Shown: positions 18,361 to 27,767 of the stretch, piece after piece
How the letters are laid out: each line of letters starts with the position of its first letter
Position numbering within the stretch: the first letter of the stretch is position 1
Assembly (NCBI RefSeq): GCF_000820005.1
Contig: NZ_CDBL01000044.1
Location: 729 to 64,728 of the forward strand
Direction: 5' to 3'
DNA from: Aeromonas piscicola
Lineage (GTDB): Bacteria; Pseudomonadota; Gammaproteobacteria; Enterobacterales; Aeromonadaceae
DNA length: 64,000 nt
Position numbers and translations under genes: made by a program
Notes under the pieces: model-generated
What the model was told of the DNA's origin: nothing
Database searches by the model: none
What the model saw: only the letters and a program-made list of their open reading frames with translations

Positions 18361-18753
18361 ATGGCAGAAAATCAATACTACGGTACCGGCCGTCGCAAAA
18401 GCTCCACTGCTCGCGTGTTTATCAAAGCGGGTAGCGGTAAAATCATCATCAACCAGCGCTCCCTGGAGCAGTACTTTGGCCGTCCGACTGCCCGCATGGT
18501 AGTTCGTCAGCCGCTGGAACTGGTTGAGATGACCGAGAAACTGGATCTGTACATCACCGTTAACGGTGGCGGCATCTCCGGTCAAGCTGGTGCAATCCGC
18601 CACGGTATCACTCGTGCTCTGATGCAGTACGATGAAACCCTGCGTGCCGAACTGCGTAAAGCAGGCTTTGTTACTCGCGATGCCCGTAAGGTTGAGCGTA
18701 AGAAAGTCGGTCTGCACAAAGCTCGTAAGCGTCCGCAGTACTCCAAGCGTTAA
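18361..18753 (+). CDS. rpsI: 30S ribosomal protein S9
   Basis: 130 residues, begins [20 protein letters not shown] and ends with the basic tail [10 protein letters not shown], whose last residues reach the P-site tRNA. Second gene of the L13-S9 operon. A strong terminator follows at 18790-18817. Confidence 0.98.
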   Translation: MAENQYYGTGRRKSSTARVFIKAGSGKIIINQRSLEQYFGRPTARMVVRQPLELVEMTEKLDLYITVNGGGISGQAGAIRHGITRALMQYDETLRAELRKAGFVTRDARKVERKKVGLHKARKRPQYSKR

Positions 18754-18789
18754 TTCGCTTTTGGTACGCACTCTCACGAGTGTCAAAAA

Positions 18790-18817
18790 AGCCTGGCCAT
18801 GTGCCAGGCTTTTTTTA
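18790..18817 (+). terminator. Rho-independent terminator of rplM-rpsI
   Basis: Stem AGCCTGGC (18790-18797) and GCCAGGCT (18803-18810) followed by seven further Ts. The A-run before the stem makes it usable in both directions. Confidence 0.9.
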
Positions 18818-18906
18818 TTGGTAATATTACCTACGCCAATGCTAACACCACGTCACAAAAGACAAATATTTGTGTATTTATTGTTTTTGCCCTTCGCTTC
18901 TCTTTC

Positions 18907-18935
18907 TTGTCAAGTTGTTATCTTTTCTTTAAAAT
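18907..18935 (+). promoter_or_regulatory. Probable sigma-70 promoter of petABC
   Basis: TTGTCA at 18907-18912 and TAAAAT at 18930-18935 with 17 bases between them, in the A/T-rich region upstream of petA. This gives a leader of about 110 bases. No operator is recognised in the 295-base gap between rpsI and petA. Confidence 0.55.
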
Positions 18936-19048
18936 TCCCTCGGTTTTTCTGTGACAATTGTAACTCCGCTTCCGCCGCTGTTGTCACGGAAGAAAGGGGA
19001 ACAGGGACACAATAAGAATGTGCGGAGTCCACATGGGAGAGTTTTTGG

Positions 19049-19639
19049 ATGAGCAATGCGCCAGTTGATACCGGTCGCCGCAGATTTCTTACCTGGTCAA
19101 CGGTCGCCGTTGGTGGGGTAGGAGCTGCTTTTACCGCAGTGCCGTTTATAAAGTCATGGAACCCGAGTGCCAAAGCCAAAGCGGCGGGTGCTCCGGTAGA
19201 AGTGGATATCAGTAAGTTGGAACCAGGCCAGCTCATCCGCGTGGAGTGGCGAGGCAAACCGGTCTGGGTAGTAAAACGTACCAAGCAGACGCTGGATGCC
19301 CTGGCCGCCCATGATGACAAGTTGCGCGATCCAGCCTCCGACGAACCCCAGCAGCCTGACTATGCCCACAACGGGTACAGGTCCATCAAGCCGGAAATTT
19401 TCGTGGCCGTCGGCATTTGCACCCATCTGGGATGCTCTCCCTCCTATCTGCCGGACAACTTCGGTGAACAGGTTCAGGGCGTGACTTCCGGATTCTTCTG
19501 CCCGTGCCATGGCTCCAAGTTCGACATGGCTGGTCGAGTGTTCCAGGGGGTGCCTGCACCCTTGAACCTGGTCATTCCGCCGTACCAATATCTTAGCGAC
19601 ACCACCATCCTGGTCGGTGCCGACGGCAAGGAGGCTTGA
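19049..19639 (+). CDS. petA: Ubiquinol-cytochrome c reductase Rieske iron-sulfur subunit
   Basis: A 196-residue Rieske [2Fe-2S] protein of the bc1 complex. A twin-arginine-type N-terminus (TGRRRFL, residues 8-14) precedes the single membrane anchor. The cluster ligands lie in CTHLGC (C124, H126, C129) and CPCHGS (C151, H154). It oxidises ubiquinol at the Qo site and passes electrons to cytochrome c1. First gene of petABC. Confidence 0.97.
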   Translation: MSNAPVDTGRRRFLTWSTVAVGGVGAAFTAVPFIKSWNPSAKAKAAGAPVEVDISKLEPGQLIRVEWRGKPVWVVKRTKQTLDALAAHDDKLRDPASDEPQQPDYAHNGYRSIKPEIFVAVGICTHLGCSPSYLPDNFGEQVQGVTSGFFCPCHGSKFDMAGRVFQGVPAPLNLVIPPYQYLSDTTILVGADGKEA

Positions 19640-19641
19640 CC

Positions 19642-20859
19642 ATGTTTGCCAAACTGATGGGCTGGATCGACTATCGCTTCCCGCTCACTGCCATGTACAA
19701 CGACCATATGGCCAAGTACCCGGCGCCAAAGAACCTGAACTTCTGGTACTTCTTCGGCTCGCTGGCCATGCTGGTGCTGGTCAACCAGATCATCACCGGC
19801 ATCTGGCTGACCATGAACTACAACCCCTCCGCAGAAGGCGCCTTTGCCTCCGTGGAGTACATCATGCGGGATGTGGACTACGGCTGGCTGTTGCGTTACA
19901 TGCACTCCACAGGCGCGTCTGCGTTCTTTGTGGTGGTGTATCTGCACATGTTCCGCGGCATGATCTACGGCTCCTACCAGAAGCCGCGCGAGCTGTTGTG
20001 GATCTTCGGCATGTTGATCTTCCTCTGCCTGATGGCCGAGGCCTTCATGGGCTATTTGCTGCCCTGGGGCCAGATGTCATTCTGGGGGGCTCAGGTCATC
20101 ATCTCGCTGTTTGGCGCCATTCCGGTGATCGGCGACGATCTGACCCTGTGGATCCGTGGTGACTATGTCATCTCGGGGGCAACCCTGAACCGCTTCTTCG
20201 CGCTGCACGTCATCGCGCTGCCGCTGGTACTGGTGATGCTGGTGGCCATGCACATCCTGGCGCTGCACGAGGTGGGCTCCAACAACCCGGACGGTATCGA
20301 CATCAAGAAGCACAAGGACGAGAAAGGCTGGCCGCTGGATGCGGTGGCATTCCACCCTTACTTCACCGTGAAGGACATGATCGGGGTGGCAGGTTTCCTG
20401 TTTCTGTTCTGCGCCATCATCTTCTTCAAGCCGGACATGTGGGGTTACTTCCTCGAGAAGCCGAACTTTGAAGTGGCCAACGGCCTGAAGACCCCGGCGC
20501 ACATAGCCCCCGTGTGGTACTTCACGCCCTTCTACGCCATTTTGCGTGCGGTGCCGGACAAGTTGCTGGGCGTCATCATGATGGGTCTCTCCATCGTAGT
20601 ACTGTTCCTGCTGCCCTGGCTGGATCGCTGCAAGGTGCGCTCGGTGCGTTACCGCAGCACCCTGCACAAGCTGAACATCGCCCAGTTCGTGGTCTGCTTC
20701 GTCATTCTCGGTGTTCTCGGCGTGTTGCCATCGACCCCGACCCTGACGCTGATTGCCCAGATCTGTACCTTGGGTTATTTCGGGTTCTTCGTTCTGCTGT
20801 TCTTCTACAGCAAGAATGAAAGCACCAAGCCGCTGCCGGAGAGGGTGACATTCAAATGA
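19642..20859 (+). CDS. petB: Cytochrome b subunit of the bc1 complex
   Basis: A 405-residue multi-pass haem protein (eight membrane helices expected). It contains paired haem-ligand histidines (RYMHSTGASAFF, LHVIALPLVLVMLVAMHILA) and the Qo-site region. The ATG at 19642 follows the petA stop by two bases. The end overlaps petC (ATGA). Confidence 0.97.
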   Translation: MFAKLMGWIDYRFPLTAMYNDHMAKYPAPKNLNFWYFFGSLAMLVLVNQIITGIWLTMNYNPSAEGAFASVEYIMRDVDYGWLLRYMHSTGASAFFVVVYLHMFRGMIYGSYQKPRELLWIFGMLIFLCLMAEAFMGYLLPWGQMSFWGAQVIISLFGAIPVIGDDLTLWIRGDYVISGATLNRFFALHVIALPLVLVMLVAMHILALHEVGSNNPDGIDIKKHKDEKGWPLDAVAFHPYFTVKDMIGVAGFLFLFCAIIFFKPDMWGYFLEKPNFEVANGLKTPAHIAPVWYFTPFYAILRAVPDKLLGVIMMGLSIVVLFLLPWLDRCKVRSVRYRSTLHKLNIAQFVVCFVILGVLGVLPSTPTLTLIAQICTLGYFGFFVLLFFYSKNESTKPLPERVTFK

Positions 20860-21590
20860 AAAGAATAATTTTTGCAGTGCTGACCCTGCTGCCGACGCTG
20901 GTATTTGCCAATACCGGAGCCGTGCATCTGGACAAGGCCAGTTATGACCTGAACGACAAGGCGTCCCTGCAGCGTGGTGCCACCACCTTCATGAACTACT
21001 GCTTTGGCTGCCACAGTACCCAGTACCAGCGTTACAACCGGGTTGCGGCAGACATAGGTATTCCAGAGGACCTGATGGCGGCCAACCTGATCGTCAACGG
21101 TGCCAAGATCGGTGATCTGATGGAAAACTCGGTTTCAGAGAAGGACGCGGCCAAGTGGTTCGGTGCGCCCCCCCCCGATCTGACCCTGGTGGCGCGAGTG
21201 CGCGGTGCAGACTGGATCTACACCTATCTGCGCTCCTTCTATGTGGACGAGACTCGTCCGTTTGGCGTGAACAACGTGGTGTTCCCGTCCGTGGGCATGC
21301 CCCACGTACTGGAGCCGCTACAAGGCACGCCGCGTGCCGAGTTTGCTACTCATACGGTCGACGGGGTAGAAACCCAGCAGGTTGTCAGTGTCAAATCTGA
21401 CGGCAACGGTGAAATGAATAACGAAGAGTATGATCAGACGGTACTGGATCTGGTAAACTTCTTGGTCTACTCGGCTGAACCGGTACAACAGGAGCGCGAA
21501 CGCATGGGCTTCTGGGTACTCGGATTCATCGTGATCTTCTTCATCTTCACTGTGCTGTTGAAGAAGGAATTCTGGCGCGACGTTCACTAA
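20856..21590 (+). CDS. petC: Cytochrome c1 of the bc1 complex
   Basis: A 244-residue protein with a signal peptide (to about residue 18), the haem-binding CFGCH at 49-53 and a C-terminal membrane anchor (about 216-234, FWVLGFIVIFFIFTVLL). It accepts electrons from the Rieske centre. It overlaps the petB stop by four bases. Confidence 0.97.
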   Translation: MKRIIFAVLTLLPTLVFANTGAVHLDKASYDLNDKASLQRGATTFMNYCFGCHSTQYQRYNRVAADIGIPEDLMAANLIVNGAKIGDLMENSVSEKDAAKWFGAPPPDLTLVARVRGADWIYTYLRSFYVDETRPFGVNNVVFPSVGMPHVLEPLQGTPRAEFATHTVDGVETQQVVSVKSDGNGEMNNEEYDQTVLDLVNFLVYSAEPVQQERERMGFWVLGFIVIFFIFTVLLKKEFWRDVH

Positions 21591-21677
21591 GCGACCAGAT
21601 CCGGGTACTATAATGCACGGCAATGAAGACCAAGATGCTTCATTGCCGTTTCTGCTTTTTAATGACGGGAGGGTTCA

Positions 21678-22307
21678 ATGGCTGTAGCTGCCAATAAGCG
21701 TTCGGTAATGACGCTGTTTTCCGGTGCCAACGATATGTTCAGCCATCAGGTGCGCATTGTCCTGGCGGAGAAGGGTGTTAGCGTAGATATTTGCCAGGTT
21801 GACCCAAGCAACCTGCCGGATGAGCTGGCCGAGCTGAACCCGTACAACACTGTACCGACTCTGGTCGATCGTGAGCTGGCACTGTACACCTCACGCATCA
21901 TCATGGAGTATCTGGACGAGCGCTTCCCGCACCCGCCCCTGATGCCGGTCTACCCGGTAGCCCGCGGTAACAGCCGTCTGATGATGCATCGCATCGAGCT
22001 GGACTGGTACTCCCTGGCCGACAAGATCATGGCGGGTACTGACGTGGATGCGGCTCGTGCCGAACTGCGTGACAACCTGCTGGCCATCGCGCCTATCTTC
22101 GGTGAAATGCCGTATTTCATGAGCGAAGAGTTCGGTCTGGTCGATTGCTACATGGCCCCGCTGTTGTGGCGTCTGCCTAGTCTGGGGATCGATTTCGCCG
22201 GTCGTGGTGCCAAAGAGCTGAAAGCCTATATGGTTCGTCTGTTCGAGCGTGAATCCTTCCAGGCTTCCTTGACCGAAGCTGAACGTGAGATCCGCGCTGG
22301 CGTATGA
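21678..22307 (+). CDS. sspA: Stringent starvation protein A
   Basis: A 209-residue glutathione-S-transferase-fold protein without GST activity. It binds RNA polymerase during stationary phase and starvation. It contains the thioredoxin-like N-domain (VMTLFSGANDMFSHQVRIV) and the GST C-domain. It sits in its conserved place after petABC and is coupled to sspB by an ATGA overlap. Confidence 0.96.
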   Translation: MAVAANKRSVMTLFSGANDMFSHQVRIVLAEKGVSVDICQVDPSNLPDELAELNPYNTVPTLVDRELALYTSRIIMEYLDERFPHPPLMPVYPVARGNSRLMMHRIELDWYSLADKIMAGTDVDAARAELRDNLLAIAPIFGEMPYFMSEEFGLVDCYMAPLLWRLPSLGIDFAGRGAKELKAYMVRLFERESFQASLTEAEREIRAGV

Positions 22308-22729
22308 GCATGGAACCAACAATGACACCCAGTCGCCCGTATCTGTTACGGGCATTCTTTGACTGGTTGCTGGATAACGAGCTGACTCCGCATCTGGTGG
22401 TCAACGTCAATATCCCCCATGTGATGGTGCCGATGCAGTTTGTCCAGGATGGACAAATCGTGTTGAACATAGCGCCACGTGCGGTGGGGCAGTTCCACAT
22501 GGACAATGAAGCAGTCAGCTTCAGCGCCCGTTTTGGTGGAGTCTCCCAGCAGGTTTATATCCCGATGGCCGCCGTATTGGCGATTCATGCCAGGGAAAAC
22601 GGCGTGGGTACCCTGTTCCCGCCCGAGCCAGGTTACGATCTCTGGCTGGAGCAGGCCGAAGCACCGGTGGAGCCCGAGCCGGAACCACCGCGTCCGACCG
22701 GACGTCCGACGCTGAAAGTCATCAAATAA
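22304..22729 (+). CDS. sspB: ClpXP adaptor protein SspB
   Basis: A 141-residue specificity factor that delivers ssrA-tagged proteins to ClpXP. It has the SspB fold domain (residues 8-110), a flexible Pro/Glu-rich linker, and the C-terminal ClpX-binding tail RPTLKVIK. The start overlaps the sspA stop. ATGs at 22304, 22310 and 22322 are possible; family length fits any of them. Confidence 0.95.
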   Translation: MSMEPTMTPSRPYLLRAFFDWLLDNELTPHLVVNVNIPHVMVPMQFVQDGQIVLNIAPRAVGQFHMDNEAVSFSARFGGVSQQVYIPMAAVLAIHARENGVGTLFPPEPGYDLWLEQAEAPVEPEPEPPRPTGRPTLKVIK

Positions 22730-22757
22730 AAACGCAGCCAGTTGGCTGCGTTTTTTT
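22729..22757 (+). terminator. Rho-independent terminator of sspAB
   Basis: Stem ACGCAGCCA / GGCTGCGT with a three-base loop, followed by seven Ts. The A-run before it allows use by the convergent dolP transcript too. Confidence 0.9.
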
Positions 22758-22776
22758 ATGGCAATTTGTTCATCGT

Positions 22777-23355
22777 TCAGTTCTGGGCGAACTCGAAAGC
22801 CTTGATGACGCGCTTCACGCCGCTGACGTGGCGAGCGATCTCGACGGCCTGATCCCCTTCCTGGCGAGTGACCAGGCCAATCAGGAACACCTCGCCATTC
22901 TCGGTGACCACCTTGACCTTGGCGCTGTCGAAATTCTTGGCTCCCAGCATGTCCGCGCGGACCTTGGAGGTGATCCAGGAGTCATTGCTGCGCACCCCTA
23001 TGCTGACCGGCTGGCCGAGGCGCAGTTCGTTGTAGACGTGGCGCACCCCTTCGATCCGGGCGACTACCTTGCCGGCCTCGAGTTTGTAGGCGTCAGAAGG
23101 TGTCTGACCGACCAGCAGCACGCGGCCATTGTTGCTGTAAACACTGATCTTGCTGGCCGCGCTCAGCGGCTTGTTGTCGGCCAGCAGGTTGGCCGCTTTC
23201 AGCTCGATGGCCTGATCGTCCCACTGGGCACCCAGGGTACGGCGATCACCGGAAGCCTTGGCAGTTCCGGCGGCACCGCCCACTACCACAGCCGCGCAGC
23301 CTTGCAGCAGCAGGGTGCCGGCCAGCAGGCCGAGCAGGAGAGTTTGTTTCTTCAT
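22777..23355 (-). CDS. dolP: Outer-membrane lipoprotein DolP (YraP), BON domains
   Basis: A 192-residue lipoprotein with lipobox LLLQGC (C20) and two BON domains, about 45-110 and 118-185. DolP supports outer-membrane integrity and localises to division sites in E. coli. The start at 23355 gives the signal peptide; upstream codons to 23403 are unlikely. It lies just downstream of diaA (4 bases apart), as in E. coli. Confidence 0.93.
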   Translation of the reverse strand: MKKQTLLLGLLAGTLLLQGCAAVVVGGAAGTAKASGDRRTLGAQWDDQAIELKAANLLADNKPLSAASKISVYSNNGRVLLVGQTPSDAYKLEAGKVVARIEGVRHVYNELRLGQPVSIGVRSNDSWITSKVRADMLGAKNFDSAKVKVVTENGEVFLIGLVTRQEGDQAVEIARHVSGVKRVIKAFEFAQN

Positions 23356-23359
23356 GGTT

Positions 23360-23950
23360 TCAATCTTCCTGTTGCGGGAAAAGAGTCTGGTCGATGAGAT
23401 CACACAGGCAGTGCAGGGTCAACAGGTTCACTTCCAGAATGCGGGGACGACGGGCGGATGGTACCCGGATCTCTACATCGTTGGGACCGAGCAGGCCGGC
23501 GATCTCGCCACCGTCACCGCCGCCGAGCACCACTATGGTCATGTCGCGGGAGAGGGCGGCTTCGGCTGCCTTGATCAGGCTGCGGCTGTTGCCCGTGGTG
23601 GTGATGACCACCAGGATGTCGCCAGGTTGACCCAGCGCCCGGATCTGCTTGGCATAGACCTCCTCGAAGCCATGGTCGGTGGCGATGGCGCTGATGGTCG
23701 CCATGTCGGGGGTCAGCGCCATGCCGGGCAGGGAGGGACGCTCTGTCTCGTAGCAGTTGACCAGCTCGGAGATGAACAGCTGGGCCAGCGCCGCTGAAGG
23801 ACCATTACCGCATGCCATCACCTTGTGGCCATTGAGCAGACAGATGGTCAGCATCTGGGCCGCAGTATGGATAGCGTCCGGCAGCGCCTCGGCGGCGGCA
23901 ATCTTGGTCTGGATGCTTTCGGTGTAGTTCTCTTTGATGCGGTCAGTCAT
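23360..23950 (-). CDS. diaA: DnaA initiator-associating protein DiaA (SIS domain)
   Basis: A 196-residue SIS-domain protein similar to phosphoheptose isomerase. The context yraN-diaA-dolP identifies DiaA, which tetramerises and stimulates DnaA assembly at oriC. The sugar-phosphate-binding loop NGPSAALAQ and the TTTGNS motif are present. A GmhA-like isomerase cannot be fully excluded from sequence alone. Confidence 0.92.
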   Translation of the reverse strand: MTDRIKENYTESIQTKIAAAEALPDAIHTAAQMLTICLLNGHKVMACGNGPSAALAQLFISELVNCYETERPSLPGMALTPDMATISAIATDHGFEEVYAKQIRALGQPGDILVVITTTGNSRSLIKAAEAALSRDMTIVVLGGGDGGEIAGLLGPNDVEIRVPSARRPRILEVNLLTLHCLCDLIDQTLFPQQED

Positions 23951-23959
23951 AGGGTCCTC

Positions 23960-24352
23960 TTAAAATGCGTTCTGGATCCAGTCTGGCTGGTCGCCCTCGA
24001 ACGCAATCACATCGAATCGGCAGGCCTGGCTGGCCTCGTTGATGGCATGTTGCTTGAAATAGTGGCGCGCTGCCAGCACGATCTTGTGCTGCTTGCGCCG
24101 GGTGACCGAGCTGGCTGCTCCGCCATGGCTGGTGTTGGCGCGGTAGCGGACCTCAACAAACACCAGGGTTTCCCCCTGGCGCATGATGAGATCGATTTCG
24201 CCACCCCGACAGCGGTAGTTGCGGGTCACGGGTTGCAGGCCGCGGGCCTGCAACCAGCGTTCAGCTACCTGCTCAAAGTGCTGTCCCTTGTTCGTCGGTG
24301 ACGGGAACAGGTTCTGCCACTGCTGGCTCATCCGTGCCAATAGACCCTTCAT
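23960..24352 (-). CDS. yraN: UPF0102 family protein YraN
   Basis: A 130-residue restriction-endonuclease-like fold protein with the conserved GEIDLIM and VFVEVRYR elements, a nuclease-type metal site. The function is not established. The start at 24352 (MKGLLARMSQQWQ) makes its 5' end overlap the 3' end of lpoA by 80 bases; a start at 24331 would shorten that. It lies in the conserved lpoA-yraN-diaA-dolP group. Confidence 0.88.
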   Translation of the reverse strand: MKGLLARMSQQWQNLFPSPTNKGQHFEQVAERWLQARGLQPVTRNYRCRGGEIDLIMRQGETLVFVEVRYRANTSHGGAASSVTRRKQHKIVLAARHYFKQHAINEASQACRFDVIAFEGDQPDWIQNAF

Positions 24353-26180
24353 GGGAGGCTCCCTCGAGCTGAGGCATGGCACTGTCGCTGACCAGCTTGC
24401 CGTTCTGGTAGGTGGCCCAGTCCAGTACCCGCACTATGTTGCCGCTGGCGTCCACGCTCAGCTGGCCGCTCATGCCCGGTTGCTGCATGGCATTGACCTT
24501 GCGCATCTGCTGCAGGTTTTCCGCCAGGCTGACGGCATCGTAACCGAGCGCGAACAGACGCAGCAGGTCACCCTGGGTCTGTGGCCAAAGCAGGGCGATC
24601 TGCTCCCGTTGCTTCTCGTAGCCACCCAGCAGCAGTGGCATGTCGGAGATGTGCATGCCATTGAGCTCGGAGGCAACCTCTGTGGTGGCGCTGTCGTAGC
24701 TGCGTGAGCTGCTGTAGATGGGCAGGCTGCCCATGGGATTGACCGAGATGTCCACATAGGGCTTGATCATCCGGGTCTCCAGGCTGTTGGCGACTACATA
24801 GACCACATCTATGCTGCGCGGGGCGGCTGCTGAGAGTTGCACCACTTCCCCGGCCCGGGCGGTCGAGCGGCCGCTCAGGGCATTCTTGACCATCCCCTGC
24901 ACCTCGTTGCGGGCACCGAAGGTGGCCACGACCGGTTTGTCCTGGCTCACTGTGGCCCATGCCTGCTCGAACGCCTTGATGCTGCTGTAGCCGATCCGCC
25001 CCTGGGCGGCGATCAGCAAGGGCTTGCGATAACCCTGACCGTAGAGATATTGCGCGGCCTGGGTCGCATCGGCGGCAGCCGAGAGGGAGAAGTAGAAGGT
25101 GTTGTCATTGACGATCGGCTTGTCCAGCTCGTTCAGTGCCAGCACGGGCACGCTCGGATTGGACTTGAGCAGCTCCTCGACCCTGTCCTTGAGCAACGGG
25201 CCTATGATCATGTTGGCCCCTTCCTGAATGGCCTGCTTGTAGAGCTCGCCCATCGCCTTGGCCTGGGTGTCATAGAAGTTGAGGGTAAATTGACCCTGAT
25301 TCTCCTTGTAAGACATCAACATGCCGTTGCGGATAGCGGCGCCCTGAGGCTCCAGGTTGCCGGAGAGCGGCAGGAACACGGCGATCTGCTGCAGCGTATT
25401 GATGTGGCTGGTAGCGAGATCCCCCAGACCGGCCGGCATGTCTTTCTGGGCCGGGTGGTTCGGGAAGGCCTGCTTCCAGCCTGCCAGCTGACGGGCCAGC
25501 TGACTGGGCTGGGCACCGAACTCGTTAACCAGTGCCGCCAGTCGCAGCCAACCCGTGGTCACGTCAGGGGCTGGTGCCTCTTCCAGTGCCTGCAGGGTGG
25601 ACGGGGTCATGCTTTTCAGCAGAGACCAGATCTGCTGATGGTTGGTCGACAGCTCATTCTGGGCCAGATAGGGCTCCATCAAGATCAGCGACTTGGCGGC
25701 ACCAAACTTGTTGTTGATATCCAGCTGCAGCACCACTCGCTGGCGATACCAATTTTTCTGGGTATCGGCATCCAGCGGCACGTCCGGTTTGCCCTCCAGC
25801 AGGATCAGCGCCTGGTTGGCGTTGCCCTGGGCGAGTAACAGATGTGCCTGCAATAGTTGCAGCTGCGCCTTCTGCTCCGCGCTCTGGGCCTGCTTCTGTA
25901 GTTGCTGGTAAAGCGCCGATGCCGGCTTGGCCTGGCCGAGTGCCAGGTAGCTGCGCGCTGCCATCACCTGCCAAGTAAAGGCTTCGGCCGGTTTGACGGG
26001 ATCCACCTGCTCCAGATACCACTGGGCATTTTTGGTCAGATTGGAGAACGCAGACGGCATGCCTGGTTGCCCGGAAGGTTGATTGGGCCCCGAGGCACAG
26101 GCGGCTAGCAGTACTGCCGCGAGTAGGATGCCGAAGAGTCGTGATACACTTAGCTGCTTTGTAACCCGGTTCAAGTTCAT
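24273..26180 (-). CDS. lpoA: Penicillin-binding protein activator LpoA
   Basis: A 635-residue outer-membrane lipoprotein that activates PBP1A. Lipobox LLAACASG (C28) follows a signal peptide. An N-terminal TPR-like domain (about 30-260) is followed by a periplasmic-binding-protein-like domain. The ATG at 26180 (MNLNRVTKQL) gives the signal peptide. The frame is open to 26339 into the rsmI promoter region. Divergent from rsmI, as is conserved. Confidence 0.93.
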   Translation of the reverse strand: MNLNRVTKQLSVSRLFGILLAAVLLAACASGPNQPSGQPGMPSAFSNLTKNAQWYLEQVDPVKPAEAFTWQVMAARSYLALGQAKPASALYQQLQKQAQSAEQKAQLQLLQAHLLLAQGNANQALILLEGKPDVPLDADTQKNWYRQRVVLQLDINNKFGAAKSLILMEPYLAQNELSTNHQQIWSLLKSMTPSTLQALEEAPAPDVTTGWLRLAALVNEFGAQPSQLARQLAGWKQAFPNHPAQKDMPAGLGDLATSHINTLQQIAVFLPLSGNLEPQGAAIRNGMLMSYKENQGQFTLNFYDTQAKAMGELYKQAIQEGANMIIGPLLKDRVEELLKSNPSVPVLALNELDKPIVNDNTFYFSLSAAADATQAAQYLYGQGYRKPLLIAAQGRIGYSSIKAFEQAWATVSQDKPVVATFGARNEVQGMVKNALSGRSTARAGEVVQLSAAAPRSIDVVYVVANSLETRMIKPYVDISVNPMGSLPIYSSSRSYDSATTEVASELNGMHISDMPLLLGGYEKQREQIALLWPQTQGDLLRLFALGYDAVSLAENLQQMRKVNAMQQPGMSGQLSVDASGNIVRVLDWATYQNGKLVSDSAMPQLEGASHEGSIGTDEPAVAEPVPVTDEQGTAL

Positions 26181-26259
26181 TCCCCGACCAGTGTTGAAGT
26201 TCTCCATAGTGTAAACGGGCCAATATGGCGACACAATTGTCGGGACACTCGGAGATCCC

Positions 26260-27093
26260 ATGAGTGACATCCCAACCCTGTATATAGTCCCCACTCCGAT
26301 CGGTAATCTGGCGGACATCACCCAGCGTGCATTGGACATTTTACGCAGTGTCGATCTGGTGGCTGCCGAGGATACGCGTCATACCGGTATCCTGCTGAGC
26401 CACTACCAAATCTCGGTTCCCACCTTCGCGCTGCACGATCACAACGAGCAGCAGAAAGCCGATGTGCTGATCGGCAGGATCAAGGAGGGCAAGAGCGTCG
26501 CCTTGGTCTCCGATGCGGGTACCCCGCTCATCAGCGACCCAGGTTACCACTTGGTCACCCGCTGTCGCGAAGCGGGCGTCAAGGTAGTGCCACTGCCCGG
26601 TCCTTGTGCCGCCATCACGGCCCTGAGCGCTGCCGGTTTGCCGACCGACCGCTTCGCCTTCGAAGGATTTTTGCCCGCCAAAAGCAAAGGGCGTGATGAC
26701 AGATTGCAGGCCGTGATCGAAGACACCCGCTCACTGGTATTTTATGAATCCCCACGTCGGGTGCAGGATACGGTAGAAGCGATTGCTCGCATTCTGGGGG
26801 AGCGTCAAGTGGTGGTGTGCCGCGAATTGACCAAGACCTTCGAATCCATCCATGGTCTGCCCGCTTCCGAGATGCTGATCTGGCTCGATCAGGACGATAA
26901 CCGCTGCCGTGGCGAGATAGTACTGGTGGTCGCCGGTGCCAGCAAGGTGGATGAAGAGCTGCCCTTTGATGCGATCCGTACCTTGGGGCTGCTGGTCGCC
27001 GAATTGCCGCTGAAAAAAGCAGCAGCCCTGACCGCCGAGATCCATGGCGTCAAGAAGAATGCTCTCTACAAATACGGTCTCGAGCACTATTAA
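26260..27093 (+). CDS. rsmI: 16S rRNA (cytidine(1402)-2'-O)-methyltransferase RsmI
   Basis: A 277-residue SAM-dependent methyltransferase of the tetrapyrrole-methylase fold that methylates the ribose of C1402 in the decoding centre. It begins [20 protein letters not shown] and contains EDTRHTG and ALVSDAGTP motifs. Divergent from lpoA and upstream of rnpB. Confidence 0.96.
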   Translation: MSDIPTLYIVPTPIGNLADITQRALDILRSVDLVAAEDTRHTGILLSHYQISVPTFALHDHNEQQKADVLIGRIKEGKSVALVSDAGTPLISDPGYHLVTRCREAGVKVVPLPGPCAAITALSAAGLPTDRFAFEGFLPAKSKGRDDRLQAVIEDTRSLVFYESPRRVQDTVEAIARILGERQVVVCRELTKTFESIHGLPASEMLIWLDQDDNRCRGEIVLVVAGASKVDEELPFDAIRTLGLLVAELPLKKAAALTAEIHGVKKNALYKYGLEHY

Positions 27094-27116
27094 TCCGGGG
27101 AAAGGCCAATTGCAGG

Positions 27117-27146
27117 TTTACCCGGGCCGGCGGACAAGGCTATAAT
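27117..27146 (+). promoter_or_regulatory. Probable sigma-70 promoter of rnpB
   Basis: A perfect TATAAT at 27141-27146 and a TTTACC at 27117-27122 (4 of 6), spacing 18. It lies 8 bases before the predicted 5' end of the RNase P RNA. Confidence 0.6.
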
Positions 27147-27153
27147 CCGCGCC

Positions 27154-27540
<387 letters not shown>

Positions 27541-27566
27541 TATTAAAGGTATGCAAGTACCTTAAA

Positions 27567-27600
27567 ATCCCGGCACCTTCTGGTGCCGGGATTTTTATTT
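27567..27600 (+). terminator. Rho-independent terminator after rnpB
   Basis: Stem ATCCCGGCACC / GGTGCCGGGAT with a TTCT loop followed by TTTTATTTTT. A second small hairpin (AAGGTA...TACCTT) precedes it at 27545-27562. Confidence 0.92.
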
Positions 27601-27767
27601 TTGGGTTGCCAGACTGTCTCGTGGCGCCTTTTAGGGTTTTGTAATAAAGTTCTCGCCCATTCTGGTCGCTCTATGTTGGCTGGACTATTTGTACCGATCA
27701 CATGGCTGGCCTGATAGATGTCTCTGTGGCAGTAAGGCGAGATAAAAATGGCTAAGGTGGATTCTTC

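Noticed and set aside
27541..27767. A sigma-54 promoter for the fliM operon
   Set aside because: I searched for GG-N10-GC in this gap and found no acceptable match; the control site of this operon remains unidentified.
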